Source: Hyphomicrobiales bacterium
GTDB taxonomy: Bacteria > Pseudomonadota > Alphaproteobacteria > Rhizobiales > Rhizobiaceae
NCBI GenBank assembly: GCA_900472395.1
Contig: UCHV01000012.1
Location: forward strand, 19,674 to 55,105
Direction of reading: 5' to 3'
DNA: 35,432 nt
Shown: in pieces, positions 24,746 through 33,040 of the stretch
How the letters are laid out: each line of letters starts with the position of its first letter
How positions within the stretch are numbered: position 1 is the first letter of the stretch
Program-made: the position numbers and the translations under genes
Notes under the pieces: model-generated
Told to the model about the DNA's origin: nothing
Databases searched by the model: none
The model's input: only the letters and a program-made list of their open reading frames with translations

Positions 24746-27700
24746 GCCCGCACCCTCGTGTCTTCACCGGCGGCTTGCGCCAGAAACAGCTCCAGTTCAC
24801 CATCGATGGAATTGCGCCGCGGGTGCCAGAGGCCACGGTGACGGGCAGACAACAACCGTTCGGCAATGGCGCGCGCCGCCTGCCGGTTCTGGTCGAGAAT
24901 GAAATTGCGCACATTCTCGTCGGCGACATAGGCCTGGTACACCGCCTCGATCAGCGAACCGGGAATCGCATTTGTCGTTTCGGCAAATCCCACCAGCCGA
25001 TCCACCGTTTCGGCAAATTCGGACGCGCCTCGCGGGCCATGCCGCATCTGGCCGGTTATGAAACGCGGATTGGTGGCGCGAGCACGAACGATGCGGGTAA
25101 TCGCCTCGACCACCGAGCGGGCACGGGGTCGATCCGGGTCGGTGGTATCGAGTGCGATCACATCCGCCTTGCCGCCAAGGGCTGCGACAGCCGCGGCAAA
25201 ACCGCCGATGAAGGCAACGTCGGAAGAACCGTCCAGAAGGTCGCGGCCGGGATCATCGCCGGTATGCACCAGAAGATCTGCAGCGCGAACACGTTCGCTA
25301 AACTGGCCGGGCGCTTCCACACCTTCGCCCTCCGTTCCGCCAAAAGCGTGGCTGGTGGCATCGAGATAGAGTTTTCCCAGTTCATCACGCTCGCGCCATT
25401 CACCATCGGCGAGCCGTTCCTCTATGCCGGCGCCATAGGTGCCGGGGGCAGAGCCAAAGATGCGTTGTTGCGGCTTGCCTTCTGCCCGAGCCGTTTCGGA
25501 AAGTGGATTGTCGCCCGGTGCTTCCTCGCGCGCAGCAATGGCGCGGGTGGCGGCGTCCAGCAACGTGATCAGCGGCGTAAACATGTCGCGAAACAGACCG
25601 GAAATGCGAAAGCTCACGTCCACACGCGGACGACCAAGGCTTGCCGGCGGAAGAATCTCGATGCCGGTGATGCGTCCTGTCGCCGGATCCTGCACCGGTC
25701 TTGCCCCCATCAGCGCCAAGCCCTGCGCTACTTCCTCGCCGCCGCTGCGCAAGGTTGCACTGCCCCACAGGTCGATCACGAGGCTCTTTGGCCAGTCGCC
25801 ATGGTCCTGAAGATATCGCCGCAGCACTTCGTCGGCGGCACGTTTGCCAAGTTCGAACGCGGTCGGCGTCGGCATGGTGCGCGGGTCGGAGGCGTAGAGA
25901 TTACGCCCGGTCGGCAATACGTCCCGGCGTCCGCGCGCCGGTGCGCCGGAAGGTCCGGCGGTGATATGGCGACCGTCCAGCGCATCCATAAATGCCTTGC
26001 GCTCGCTCGCGGCACTGAGCACACGCAGCGGGTCGGAGGTCTGGTCAGTGTCACGGCCAAACACATGCTGGCCGTCCTTGATGGCGAGATCCTTCAGATC
26101 GCACAAAAACGCGTCGATCCGCGTCAAAGCCGCATCGGCATCGTCGCCCGCTGCCACGCCGGCATCGCCGGAAATTCCGGACACCTCAGCCATCTCGACG
26201 ATCAGTTTTGCCAGCCGGTCACGACGACGGCGGTCCAGCCCATCGGCCTGCGCATATTCGTCCACCAGCAGTTCGAGCTTTTTCTGCTCGTCGGAAAGCC
26301 CCGCTTCCGCCAAAGGAGGCGGCAAGTGGCCGAGGGTCACGGCGGCAATGCGCCTCTTGGCGACGGCTGCTTCGCCCGGATTGGAAACGATGAACGGGTA
26401 GATCACCGGCAATCCGCCAAGGACGATTTCCGGAAAACAGTTTTGGGATAGCGCCACCGTCTTGCCCGGCAGCCATTCCAGCGTGCCATGCGCACCGACA
26501 TGCACGAGTGCATGCACATCGAGGTTTTGCCGAAGCCAGGCGCCAAATGCAATCAGCCCGTGGCGCGGTGGCCGTTCGGGATCGTGGTAATCGGTGCGTC
26601 GATCCGCCTCGCGGCCACGATCGGGGGCAAGCGCCACGGTGACATTGCCGAAATGCGCGGCGCGAAAACAGAAGCGGCCATCCCGCAGCGCTTCATCGCT
26701 TTCCGGCTCGCCCCATGTGGCAGTCACGGCACCGCCGGCTTCAACCGGCAGCTTATCGAAGAATGCGTGATATTCTTCCAGCGAACAGGTCTGGCCCGCT
26801 TCATCGAGACGCAGCAGCAATTCGCGCGCATCCTGCGGAATATCCGCAACATCATAGCCGGATTCCCGCAACTGGATCAGCATCTCCAGCACGCTCTGCG
26901 GCACATCCAGACCGACGGCATAACCGGTGCGTCCCGGCGCACCCGGATAGTCCGGCAATATGATGACGATGCGTCTGTTTTTCCGCTCCGTCTTCTGCAG
27001 CCGTAACAGGCGATCTATCCGCTGCGCCACCTGTTCCACGCGGTCCGGTTCCGGCCGGTTGATCAGCCGCGCAAAACCCAGTCCGTCCGCATCGCGGGCA
27101 TCCTTGAAGGACACGGCACCGGAAAGGATGCGGCCATCCAGTTCCGGCAGAACCACGTGCATGGCGAGATCAGCCGGCCCCAGCCCGCGTCGGTTTTCAA
27201 GCCAGGCATCACGTCGCGTCGTAGCGACGATCACCTGCAGGACCGGCACGCCGATCCGGTCGAACAGCGTCCTGCCCTCATCGTCCGTCCCGCTGGCGAA
27301 CGCAGTGGCGGTGATGATCGCAGAGGGGCTCAGCGACGCCATCGCTTCTTCGACGAACGCCAGCGATGCCTTGTCCTTCAATCCGGCCACAAAGACCGGG
27401 AGGCCGAGAATGTTCTTGCTCCTCAGCGCGGTAAAAAGCGCATCGATCGGGGCCACGTCGCTTGCCAGCAGCATGGAGCGATAAAACAGGATCGGCACGA
27501 TTGCCGCCTCCGGCATCGTTTCCAGCAGGCTCTGCGGATTATCGGCAGTACCCAAGCCCGGATGATAAAACCCGGCTTTCGGCACGCTGACTGCGTCGGC
27601 GACATCAGCCGTCTCACCGCGCGCAAGCGTGGCCAACCGCGCCGCCAGATGGGCCATGTTCTGCGGCCCGCCTTCGCGGAAATAGGAAAGCAGCCTGTCG

Positions 27701-28107
27701 ATCTCGTCCGCCGAAACGGTCGAACCTGCCGCCAATCGTTCATCGTGCTCGCTGCATTCACCGGGCAGCATCACCAGTGTCACGCCGCGCATCCGCGCCA
27801 TGCGGGCCAGTTCGTCCGCGCCGTAAGGCCAGCGGTCATGGCCGCCGAGAATGCGCACCAGGATGAGCTTCGCGAACCGCGCCACCTTGTCGATCCACAG
27901 ATCGACGGACATCGGGTGGCGGAGTTGCGAAATATTGGCGAGCCTGAGCGACGGCATCCTATCGCCGCCAGCTGCCCAAACCGAGGCAATGCCGTTCAGA
28001 TCGCTGTCGGTAAAGGACAGCACCACCACGTCGCCCGGCGTCTGGTCGAGATCGACCGGTTCGATCAGGTCGTCAAGCGACGAGGACGTGGTGGCGAGGA
28101 TGTGCAT
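24742..28107 (-). CDS. cobN: Aerobic cobaltochelatase large subunit
   Basis: This 1121-residue subunit of the ATP-dependent CobNST chelatase binds hydrogenobyrinate a,c-diamide and inserts cobalt. The conserved core is seen in VIILPDYPGAPGRTGYAVGLD (mid-protein), VHVGAHGTLEWLPGKTVAL (near residue 540), FGSAPGTYGAGIEER and the late FITGQMRHGPRGASEFAETVDRLVGFA. At 1121 residues it is shorter than the roughly 1270 of the classical enzyme, but the frame is continuous and both ends look intact. cobS and cobT, the AAA+ partners, are not in the window. ATG 28107 shares one base with the cobW stop (TGATG). Confidence 0.96.
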   Translation of the reverse strand: MHILATTSSSLDDLIEPVDLDQTPGDVVVLSFTDSDLNGIASVWAAGGDRMPSLRLANISQLRHPMSVDLWIDKVARFAKLILVRILGGHDRWPYGADELARMARMRGVTLVMLPGECSEHDERLAAGSTVSADEIDRLLSYFREGGPQNMAHLAARLATLARGETADVADAVSVPKAGFYHPGLGTADNPQSLLETMPEAAIVPILFYRSMLLASDVAPIDALFTALRSKNILGLPVFVAGLKDKASLAFVEEAMASLSPSAIITATAFASGTDDEGRTLFDRIGVPVLQVIVATTRRDAWLENRRGLGPADLAMHVVLPELDGRILSGAVSFKDARDADGLGFARLINRPEPDRVEQVAQRIDRLLRLQKTERKNRRIVIILPDYPGAPGRTGYAVGLDVPQSVLEMLIQLRESGYDVADIPQDARELLLRLDEAGQTCSLEEYHAFFDKLPVEAGGAVTATWGEPESDEALRDGRFCFRAAHFGNVTVALAPDRGREADRRTDYHDPERPPRHGLIAFGAWLRQNLDVHALVHVGAHGTLEWLPGKTVALSQNCFPEIVLGGLPVIYPFIVSNPGEAAVAKRRIAAVTLGHLPPPLAEAGLSDEQKKLELLVDEYAQADGLDRRRRDRLAKLIVEMAEVSGISGDAGVAAGDDADAALTRIDAFLCDLKDLAIKDGQHVFGRDTDQTSDPLRVLSAASERKAFMDALDGRHITAGPSGAPARGRRDVLPTGRNLYASDPRTMPTPTAFELGKRAADEVLRRYLQDHGDWPKSLVIDLWGSATLRSGGEEVAQGLALMGARPVQDPATGRITGIEILPPASLGRPRVDVSFRISGLFRDMFTPLITLLDAATRAIAAREEAPGDNPLSETARAEGKPQQRIFGSAPGTYGAGIEERLADGEWRERDELGKLYLDATSHAFGGTEGEGVEAPGQFSERVRAADLLVHTGDDPGRDLLDGSSDVAFIGGFAAAVAALGGKADVIALDTTDPDRPRARSVVEAITRIVRARATNPRFITGQMRHGPRGASEFAETVDRLVGFAETTNAIPGSLIEAVYQAYVADENVRNFILDQNRQAARAIAERLLSARHRGLWHPRRNSIDGELELFLAQAAGEDTRVRA

Positions 28108-29144
28108 CAGGCCGCCAGGATCTTTTCGATCTTGGCCGCATCGATACCCTTTTCGCCGATGACGACGAGACGCGAGCGGCGTTCTTCGTTGGCGGCCCAG
28201 GGGCGGTCAAAGTAGTGGTTCACGCGTGGGCCAACCGCCTGCACCAGAAGCCGCATCGGCTTGCCCGCCACTTCCACATAACCCTTGATGCGCAGCACCT
28301 TTTCCGCTGCCGTCACATCGGCGATGCGCTTGGAAAGCTCGGCCGGATCGGCAATCGCGGATAAGTCGAGAACAAAGCTGTCGAAATCGTCGTGTTCGTG
28401 GTCCAGCTCGTCGTCGTGATGGGTCTTGCGGTTGTCGATATCGTCCTCGACGGCAAGGCCGAGCCCGATGAATACGGCCGGATCGACCACGCCATTGGAA
28501 GCCGGCACGATGCGCACGGCGCGCGGCAGGTGTTCGGTCACATGCGCATTGGCAATTGCCAGACCCTTTTCATCGAGAAGGTCGGCCTTGGTGAGGATGA
28601 CGAGGTCGGCGCAGGCGATCTGGTCTTCGAACACTTCCTCGACCGGATCGTCATGGTCCAGGCTGTCGTCCTGCGCCCGCTGGGCGGCAAGCGCCTCCAT
28701 GTCGTCGGCAACGCGGCCCTCGGCCAGCGCCAGACCATCCACGACTGCCACAACGCCATCGACCGTCACGCGGCTTTTCACGCTCGGCCACTGGAAGGCC
28801 TGGATCAGCGGCTTGGGCAGAGCCAGACCCGAGGTCTCGATCAGGATGTGGTCGACCTTCGGTTCCAGCGCCAGAATTTTGTCGATAGCCGGCACGAAAT
28901 CATCCGCCACGGTGCAGCAGATGCAGCCATTTGCCAGTTCGACGATATTGTCGTCCGGGCAATTTTCGATACCGCAGCTTTTCAGAATTTCGCCGTCGAT
29001 GCCGACATCGCCGAACTCGTTGACGATCACGGCAAGGCGCTTGCCTTCAAGGTTCTGCAGCGTATGGCGCAGAAGCGTGGTCTTGCCGGCGCCAAGAAAG
29101 CCGGTGACGACGGTGCAGGGAATACGGGCGAGATTGGCGGTCAT
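28107..29144 (-). CDS. cobW: CobW GTPase, putative cobalt chaperone
   Basis: This 345-residue G3E-family GTPase is thought to deliver cobalt to the chelatase. The P-loop GFLGAGKTT is at residues 15-23, the nucleotide and metal motif NGCICC has Cys74, Cys76 and Cys77, the GTPase base-recognition motif is LTKADLL, and the CobW C-terminal domain follows. The linker between domains (about residues 236-250) is rich in His and Asp (THHDDELDHEHDDFD), a likely extra metal-binding segment. AGGAA lies seven bases before ATG 29144. It sits directly upstream of cobN, in keeping with cobalt supply to that enzyme. Confidence 0.95.
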   Translation of the reverse strand: MTANLARIPCTVVTGFLGAGKTTLLRHTLQNLEGKRLAVIVNEFGDVGIDGEILKSCGIENCPDDNIVELANGCICCTVADDFVPAIDKILALEPKVDHILIETSGLALPKPLIQAFQWPSVKSRVTVDGVVAVVDGLALAEGRVADDMEALAAQRAQDDSLDHDDPVEEVFEDQIACADLVILTKADLLDEKGLAIANAHVTEHLPRAVRIVPASNGVVDPAVFIGLGLAVEDDIDNRKTHHDDELDHEHDDFDSFVLDLSAIADPAELSKRIADVTAAEKVLRIKGYVEVAGKPMRLLVQAVGPRVNHYFDRPWAANEERRSRLVVIGEKGIDAAKIEKILAA

Positions 29145-29166
29145 GAGCTTGTTCCTGAATGTCGGT

Positions 29167-29598
29167 CTATGCGTTGAAATCGAAGGGCGGAATACGGGCG
29201 ATCATGTTGCGTTTCAGACAGTCGGGGCGCCCTTTCCAGGGCATCAGGCCGTCGGATGAGGTGGCGATCAGTTCGGCGCCGGTTATCAGGTCGCCTGCAT
29301 TTTCAAGCGCCAGATGCCCGAAAATATAGGTCCAGCCGTCCTGCCTCGCGATCACTGCGCTTGGGCCGCGTTTGCAGTTGGAAAGACAGTTGACGCTCTT
29401 GATGGTCACTTCGGGTTGCTGCGCGGCGGCTTTAATGGTGGCGTGGAGCAGATGTGTGCCCTGTCGTGGTTCTTCCGTGGAACCTTCGGTGGCGCGGCAG
29501 CTGGCGCACACGAAAATCGTCACCGCCGGTTTTGCCGTCGCCGTGCCGTTTTCGTGTTCTGGTCCGGAAAAATCCAAGTATCTACCCCGTTGGTTCAA
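29167..29598 (-). CDS. DUF1636 protein, probable 2Fe-2S or metal-binding thioredoxin-like
   Basis: This protein, up to 143 residues, is the first gene after the cobalamin riboswitch. Its core TIFVCASCR (Cys31, Cys34) and VNCLSNCKRGPSAVI (Cys71, Cys75) is the four-Cys pattern of thioredoxin-like 2Fe-2S ferredoxins, and matches the DUF1636 family of predicted metal-binding proteins that recur in cobalamin clusters. A fifth Cys (127) and SDGLMPWKGRPDCLKRNMIARIP near the end are conserved-looking. The start is uncertain: no ATG is in frame, and TTG 29598, TTG 29577 and a GTG near 29523 are all possible; none has a strong Shine-Dalgarno. The function is unknown; a redox partner (for CobG, or for cobalt reduction) or metal carrier is inference from position. 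Confidence 0.82.
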   Translation of the reverse strand: MNQRGRYLDFSGPEHENGTATAKPAVTIFVCASCRATEGSTEEPRQGTHLLHATIKAAAQQPEVTIKSVNCLSNCKRGPSAVIARQDGWTYIFGHLALENAGDLITGAELIATSSDGLMPWKGRPDCLKRNMIARIPPFDFNA

Positions 29599-29602
29599 AC
29601 AT
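29582..29602 (-). other. Possible six-codon leader ORF
   Basis: ATG TTT GAA CCA ACG GGG TAG reads MFEPTG and begins directly after the 3' arm of the expression-platform inverted repeat. It ends four bases before the in-frame TTG at 29577 of the DUF1636 gene. It could couple translation into a gene that lacks an ATG start. Chance is a fair alternative. Confidence 0.2.
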
Positions 29603-29669
29603 GCGGGGTGCAGACGCGATGATCGGATGACCGTCGCGCCATAAAATCATCCGTGCCGGAGCACCCCGC
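29603..29669 (-). promoter_or_regulatory. Structured expression platform below the cobalamin riboswitch
   Basis: Between the riboswitch and the first gene are two nested perfect inverted repeats: outer GCGGGGTGC (29669-29661 on the minus strand) with GCACCCCGC (29611-29603), and inner CGGATGA (29653-29647) with TCATCCG (29630-29624). A competing pairing is available between CGCGA and TCGCG (29638-29634 and 29620-29616). The outer stem ends one base before the possible translation start region. No long U-run follows, so translation control or Rho-dependent control seems likelier than intrinsic termination. Confidence 0.55.
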
Positions 29670-29690
29670 CCGGCTGGATTTTCTGTCTCT

Positions 29691-29868
29691 GACGGCAGGT
29701 CTCCTGGCTTGCGGATCATCGCCCTATCGCCGCCTTCCCGAAATCGCTTTCAGTGGCGTGGTGCGGGGCTAACCGCCTACAGTTGCGGGGGCAGCCGTGG
29801 TTTGAAGCCTGAAAATCGGCGTTACCACGTTCCCTCTTAGCTTTTCCCGTTGCCGGGGAAAGACCGTC
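29691..29868 (-). ncRNA. Cobalamin (adenosylcobalamin) riboswitch
   Basis: Read on the minus strand, the aptamer landmarks occur in order: P1 5' arm GACGG (29868-29864), GCTAAGAGGGAA, GCTGCCCCCGCAACTGTA, GCCACTG, GGGAAGGCG, and the B12 box AAGCCAGGAGACCTGCC, closing with CCGTC (29695-29691) that pairs with the 5' arm. These are the conserved elements of the cobalamin class. It should switch off the leftward operon DUF1636-cobW-cobN-cobG-cobH-cobI-cobJ when adenosylcobalamin is plentiful. Assignment is by motif, without a covariance search. Confidence 0.96.
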
Positions 29869-29874
29869 GCCTTT

Positions 29875-29903
29875 TCGTTAAGGCGAGGGCGCGCATGTGT
29901 CAA
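29875..29903 (-). promoter_or_regulatory. Candidate promoter of the riboswitch operon
   Basis: On the minus strand a perfect -35 TTGACA (29903-29898) is followed after 17 bases by TAACGA (29880-29875), a poor -10. A start site about seven bases on would fall at 29868, exactly at the first paired base of riboswitch P1, which supports the placement. An AAGGCGA/TCGCCTT inverted repeat (29867-29886) overlaps it. Confidence 0.45.
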
Positions 29904-29931
29904 TGAAAAGCCGCTTGTGGAAGGTGTCGCA

Positions 29932-29959
29932 TTGCCGCACGAAACGAATCCCCTATAGT
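29932..29959 (+). promoter_or_regulatory. Candidate promoter of cobO-cobQ
   Basis: TTGCCG (29932-29937) and TATAGT (29954-29959) are 16 bases apart on the plus strand, giving a start near 29966 and a leader of about 33 bases before the cobO ATG. No riboswitch fits in this leader, so cobO-cobQ appear not to share the B12 control of the facing operon. Confidence 0.45.
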
Positions 29960-29998
29960 CCGCGCTTCCCGAAACGGGCCGTTGCCGAGGAGCCGCAG

Positions 29999-30613
29999 AT
30001 GAAAGAGATCGACCAGCAGGAAGCCGAGCGCCACCAGCGCAAGATGGCCAATCGCAAGGCCGTGCAGGATGCCGAAGTGGCGGAAAAGACCATAAAAAAA
30101 GGTCTGCTGATCGTCAATACCGGCCCCGGCAAGGGCAAGTCGACAGCGGCTTTCGGTCTGGCTTTGCGCATGCTTGGCAATGGACGCCGTGTCGGCGTCG
30201 TGCAGTTCATCAAGGGCGCCTGGGAAACCGGCGAACGCCCGGCGCTGGAACTGTTCGGCGATCGCGTCGAGTGGCACACGATGGGCGAAGGTTTTACCTG
30301 GGAAACGCAGGATCTGAAGCGCGACGTGGCTGCGGCCGAACGCGCCTGGGCGAAGGCCGAGGAACTGATGGCCGATCCGACCATCGGCCTTCTCCTGCTC
30401 GATGAACTCAACATCGCGCTGCGTTACGATTATCTCGATCTCGACGCCGTGATCGCAACACTCAAGGCTCGTCGTGAAGACCTTCACGTGATCGTCACCG
30501 GCCGCAATGCCAAACCGGCCTTGATCGACGCGGCCGATACGGTCACCGAAATGACGCTGGTCAAACACCACTTCAAGGCGGGCGTAAAAGCCCAGTCCGG
30601 CATCGAATTCTGA
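29999..30613 (+). CDS. cobO: Cob(I)yrinic acid a,c-diamide adenosyltransferase
   Basis: This 204-residue enzyme of the CobA/CobO/BtuR type transfers adenosyl from ATP to the reduced corrinoid. The P-loop variant [17 protein letters not shown] starts at about residue 41. [47 protein letters not shown] and [22 protein letters not shown] are family blocks. GAGGAG (29987-29992) lies six bases before ATG 29999; the open frame upstream of it includes the promoter and is not coding. It is followed after eight bases by cobQ in what is probably one operon. Confidence 0.95.
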   Translation: MKEIDQQEAERHQRKMANRKAVQDAEVAEKTIKKGLLIVNTGPGKGKSTAAFGLALRMLGNGRRVGVVQFIKGAWETGERPALELFGDRVEWHTMGEGFTWETQDLKRDVAAAERAWAKAEELMADPTIGLLLLDELNIALRYDYLDLDAVIATLKARREDLHVIVTGRNAKPALIDAADTVTEMTLVKHHFKAGVKAQSGIEF

Positions 30614-30621
30614 GAAAACAC

Positions 30622-32079
30622 ATGACCGCACGTGCGCTGATGTTCCAGGGAACCGGCTCGGATGTCGGCAAGTCCTTGCTTGTCGCAGGTCTTGCGCGGG
30701 CGCTGACGAACCGTGGCCTGAAAGTGCAGCCGTTCAAGCCGCAAAACATGTCGAACAACGCCGCCGTGACGGCCGATGGCGGCGAGATCGGCCGGGCGCA
30801 GGCCCTGCAGGCACGGGCGGCAAAGGTGCCGCTGTCGGTGCATATGAACCCGGTGCTGCTGAAACCGCAAAGCGAGGTTGGCGCGCAGGTCGTGGTGCAG
30901 GGCAGGGTTCAGGGCAACGCCAGGGCCTCGGAATATCAGGGCATGAAAGCGGCGCTGATGCCGCGTGTGATGGAGAGTTTCGATCTTCTGAAATCTGAAG
31001 CCGATATCGTGCTGGTCGAAGGCGCGGGCAGCGCCTCGGAAGTGAACCTGCGCCGCAACGACATCGCCAATATGGGTTTTGCCCGTGCCGCCGATGTGCC
31101 TGTCATCCTGATCGGCGATATCGATCGTGGCGGCGTGATTGCCAGCATCGCCGGCACAAAACTGGTGCTGGATGCTGACGATGCGGCGATGATCCGTGGT
31201 TTCATCGTCAACCGGTTTCGTGGTGATCCCGCCCTCTTTGCCGATGGCATGGCGATGATCGAAGCGCATACCGGCTGGCAACCGATCGGCCTTTTGCCAT
31301 TCTTCTCCGAAGCCCGCCGCCTGCCAGCCGAAGATGCGCTGGCGCTGGATGCGGCGGCCATCGACAAGACGGGTGCAAAAATCCGCATCGCCCTGCCGGT
31401 CCTGCCGCATATTTCCAATTTCGACGATCTCGATCCGCTCGATGCCGAACCGGATGTCGATGTGATCCGAGTGCGCCCCGGCCAGCCACTGCCGGCCGAT
31501 GCGCATCTTGTCGTTCTGCCGGGCTCGAAGGCGACTATTGCGGATCTCGCAGCTTTCAAGGCTGCCGGGTTCGATATCGATCTTGCCGCACATGTGCGTC
31601 GTGGCGGGTTTGTTTTGGGCATGTGCGGCGGATACCAGATGCTCGGCCGCACGGTTTGTGATCCCGATGGCATGGAAGGCGAGGCCGGCACGGTGGAGGG
31701 GCTCGGGCTTCTCCATGTGGACACGACGCTTTCCGGCGAAAAACGGTTGGAAGCCGTCACCGGCACCAGTGTCGACGGCATTTCGTTTGCCGGCTATGAA
31801 ATGCACATGGGTCGGACAGTCGGCCCGGATTGCTATCGACCCTTCGCCCAGATTTCAGGGAATGCCGATGGAGCGATTTCGAAAAACGGCCGGGTGTTCG
31901 GCACCTATGTCCATGGGCTGTTTGCCGATGACCGCCAGCGTTCGGCATGGCTGCAACGTCTGGGCGGAAAGGTGTCGGATATCGATTATGAAGCAGGCGT
32001 GGATGAGGTGCTGGATCGCCTTGCCGAGCACATGGAAAGACATCTCGATATCGAGGCGTTGCTCAGCCTCGCGCGATAG
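30622..32079 (+). CDS. cobQ: Adenosylcobyric acid synthase (glutamine-hydrolysing)
   Basis: This 485-residue enzyme amidates the b, d, e and g side chains of adenosylcobyrinate a,c-diamide. The N-terminal synthetase domain has [20 protein letters not shown] and [35 protein letters not shown] and [15 protein letters not shown] follow. The C-terminal glutamine amidotransferase domain has [10 protein letters not shown] with Cys335 and YVHGLF with His431. The stop lies 17 bases beyond the end of the facing cobD gene, so the 3' ends overlap. Confidence 0.96.
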   Translation: MTARALMFQGTGSDVGKSLLVAGLARALTNRGLKVQPFKPQNMSNNAAVTADGGEIGRAQALQARAAKVPLSVHMNPVLLKPQSEVGAQVVVQGRVQGNARASEYQGMKAALMPRVMESFDLLKSEADIVLVEGAGSASEVNLRRNDIANMGFARAADVPVILIGDIDRGGVIASIAGTKLVLDADDAAMIRGFIVNRFRGDPALFADGMAMIEAHTGWQPIGLLPFFSEARRLPAEDALALDAAAIDKTGAKIRIALPVLPHISNFDDLDPLDAEPDVDVIRVRPGQPLPADAHLVVLPGSKATIADLAAFKAAGFDIDLAAHVRRGGFVLGMCGGYQMLGRTVCDPDGMEGEAGTVEGLGLLHVDTTLSGEKRLEAVTGTSVDGISFAGYEMHMGRTVGPDCYRPFAQISGNADGAISKNGRVFGTYVHGLFADDRQRSAWLQRLGGKVSDIDYEAGVDEVLDRLAEHMERHLDIEALLSLAR

Positions 32080-33040
32080 CCCAGCCCGCAAACGCCAGCA
32101 CGCCAAACAGAACAATCATCAGAATATCAGCGTAACGTGCCAGTTTCAGCGCCTTGCGAATATCGGTCGCAGTTGCCTCGCGCCGTCCGCCGGCTCCCAT
32201 GAAATGATCGGGCACGAGAGTGCCGCCATAAACACGCGGCCCTGCCAGCGCCAGACCCAAGGCGCCGGCCATTGCCGCTTCCGGCCAACCGGCATTGGGT
32301 GACCGGTGTTTTTTCGCATCTCGCCAGACGGTTTTCCAGGCGTCTCGCGCCGAGGCGCCGGGCACGAAAAAGCATGCGGCAACGAAAAGAAGCGCGGTCA
32401 GGCGCGAGGCGGGCAGGTTGATCAGATCGTCGAAACGCGCTGCCGCCCAACCAAAGGCTTCATGACGTTCGCTGCGGTGACCGATCATGCTGTCGGCGGT
32501 ATTAGCCGCCTTGTATGCAGCACCTCCGGCCAAACCGCCGATCCCGAGCCAAAGCGCCGGTGCGGTAATGCCGTCCGAAAAATTTTCGGCAAGGCTTTCG
32601 ATTGCGGCACGACAGACGGCGGGTTCGTCCAGCTGATCGGGGTCGCGGCCGACGATCATCGACACGGCCTTTCGCCCGGCCGTCAATCCGTCCGCATCCA
32701 GCGCATTCGCGACCGCCAGCACATGGTCCTCAAGGCTCTTTTGTGCCGTCAGGCTGGAGGCGATCAGCGAAAGGACCGCCAGTGCTATCATCGAAGTACC
32801 GAACGCCAGGCTGATGCCGAGGGTGATGAAAACCACGCTGCCAAGAATGCAGATCAGCGCCACCACGCCCATCATTTTTCGCTGCGAGAAGCTTTGCTCC
32901 GCCCGGTTCAGTTTCCTGTCCAGCCAGCCGATGAGGGTGCCGATCCAGATTACCGGATGGCCGATCGCCCGCACCAGCCATTGCGGATAACCGCAGAGCC
33001 GTTCAATAAGCAGGGAGAAAAAGGCGAGTGTAAAAAACAT
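32063..33040 (-). CDS. cobD: Adenosylcobinamide-phosphate synthase (membrane, CbiB/CobD family)
   Basis: This 325-residue integral membrane protein attaches the aminopropanol-type arm to adenosylcobyric acid. The family N-terminus [25 protein letters not shown] is near residues 10-34; [48 protein letters not shown] and [18 protein letters not shown] are strongly conserved blocks; several hydrophobic helices are seen. ATG 33040 gives the usual N-terminus ([15 protein letters not shown]); ATG 33070 would add ten residues that merely mirror cobC. With 33040 the start shares the palindrome CATG with the cobC start. No clear Shine-Dalgarno is visible for either start. Confidence 0.93.
   Translation of the reverse strand: MFFTLAFFSLLIERLCGYPQWLVRAIGHPVIWIGTLIGWLDRKLNRAEQSFSQRKMMGVVALICILGSVVFITLGISLAFGTSMIALAVLSLIASSLTAQKSLEDHVLAVANALDADGLTAGRKAVSMIVGRDPDQLDEPAVCRAAIESLAENFSDGITAPALWLGIGGLAGGAAYKAANTADSMIGHRSERHEAFGWAAARFDDLINLPASRLTALLFVAACFFVPGASARDAWKTVWRDAKKHRSPNAGWPEAAMAGALGLALAGPRVYGGTLVPDHFMGAGGRREATATDIRKALKLARYADILMIVLFGVLAFAGWAIARG

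Noticed and set aside
24775..26451. 558-codon plus-strand frame opposite cobN
   Set aside because: cobN is clearly the real gene with conserved chelatase motifs; the antisense product is Arg/Gly/Ala-rich and without homology that I can see.
30484..31806. 440-codon minus-strand frame opposite cobQ
   Set aside because: It is a shadow of cobQ, which has intact synthetase and amidotransferase motifs.
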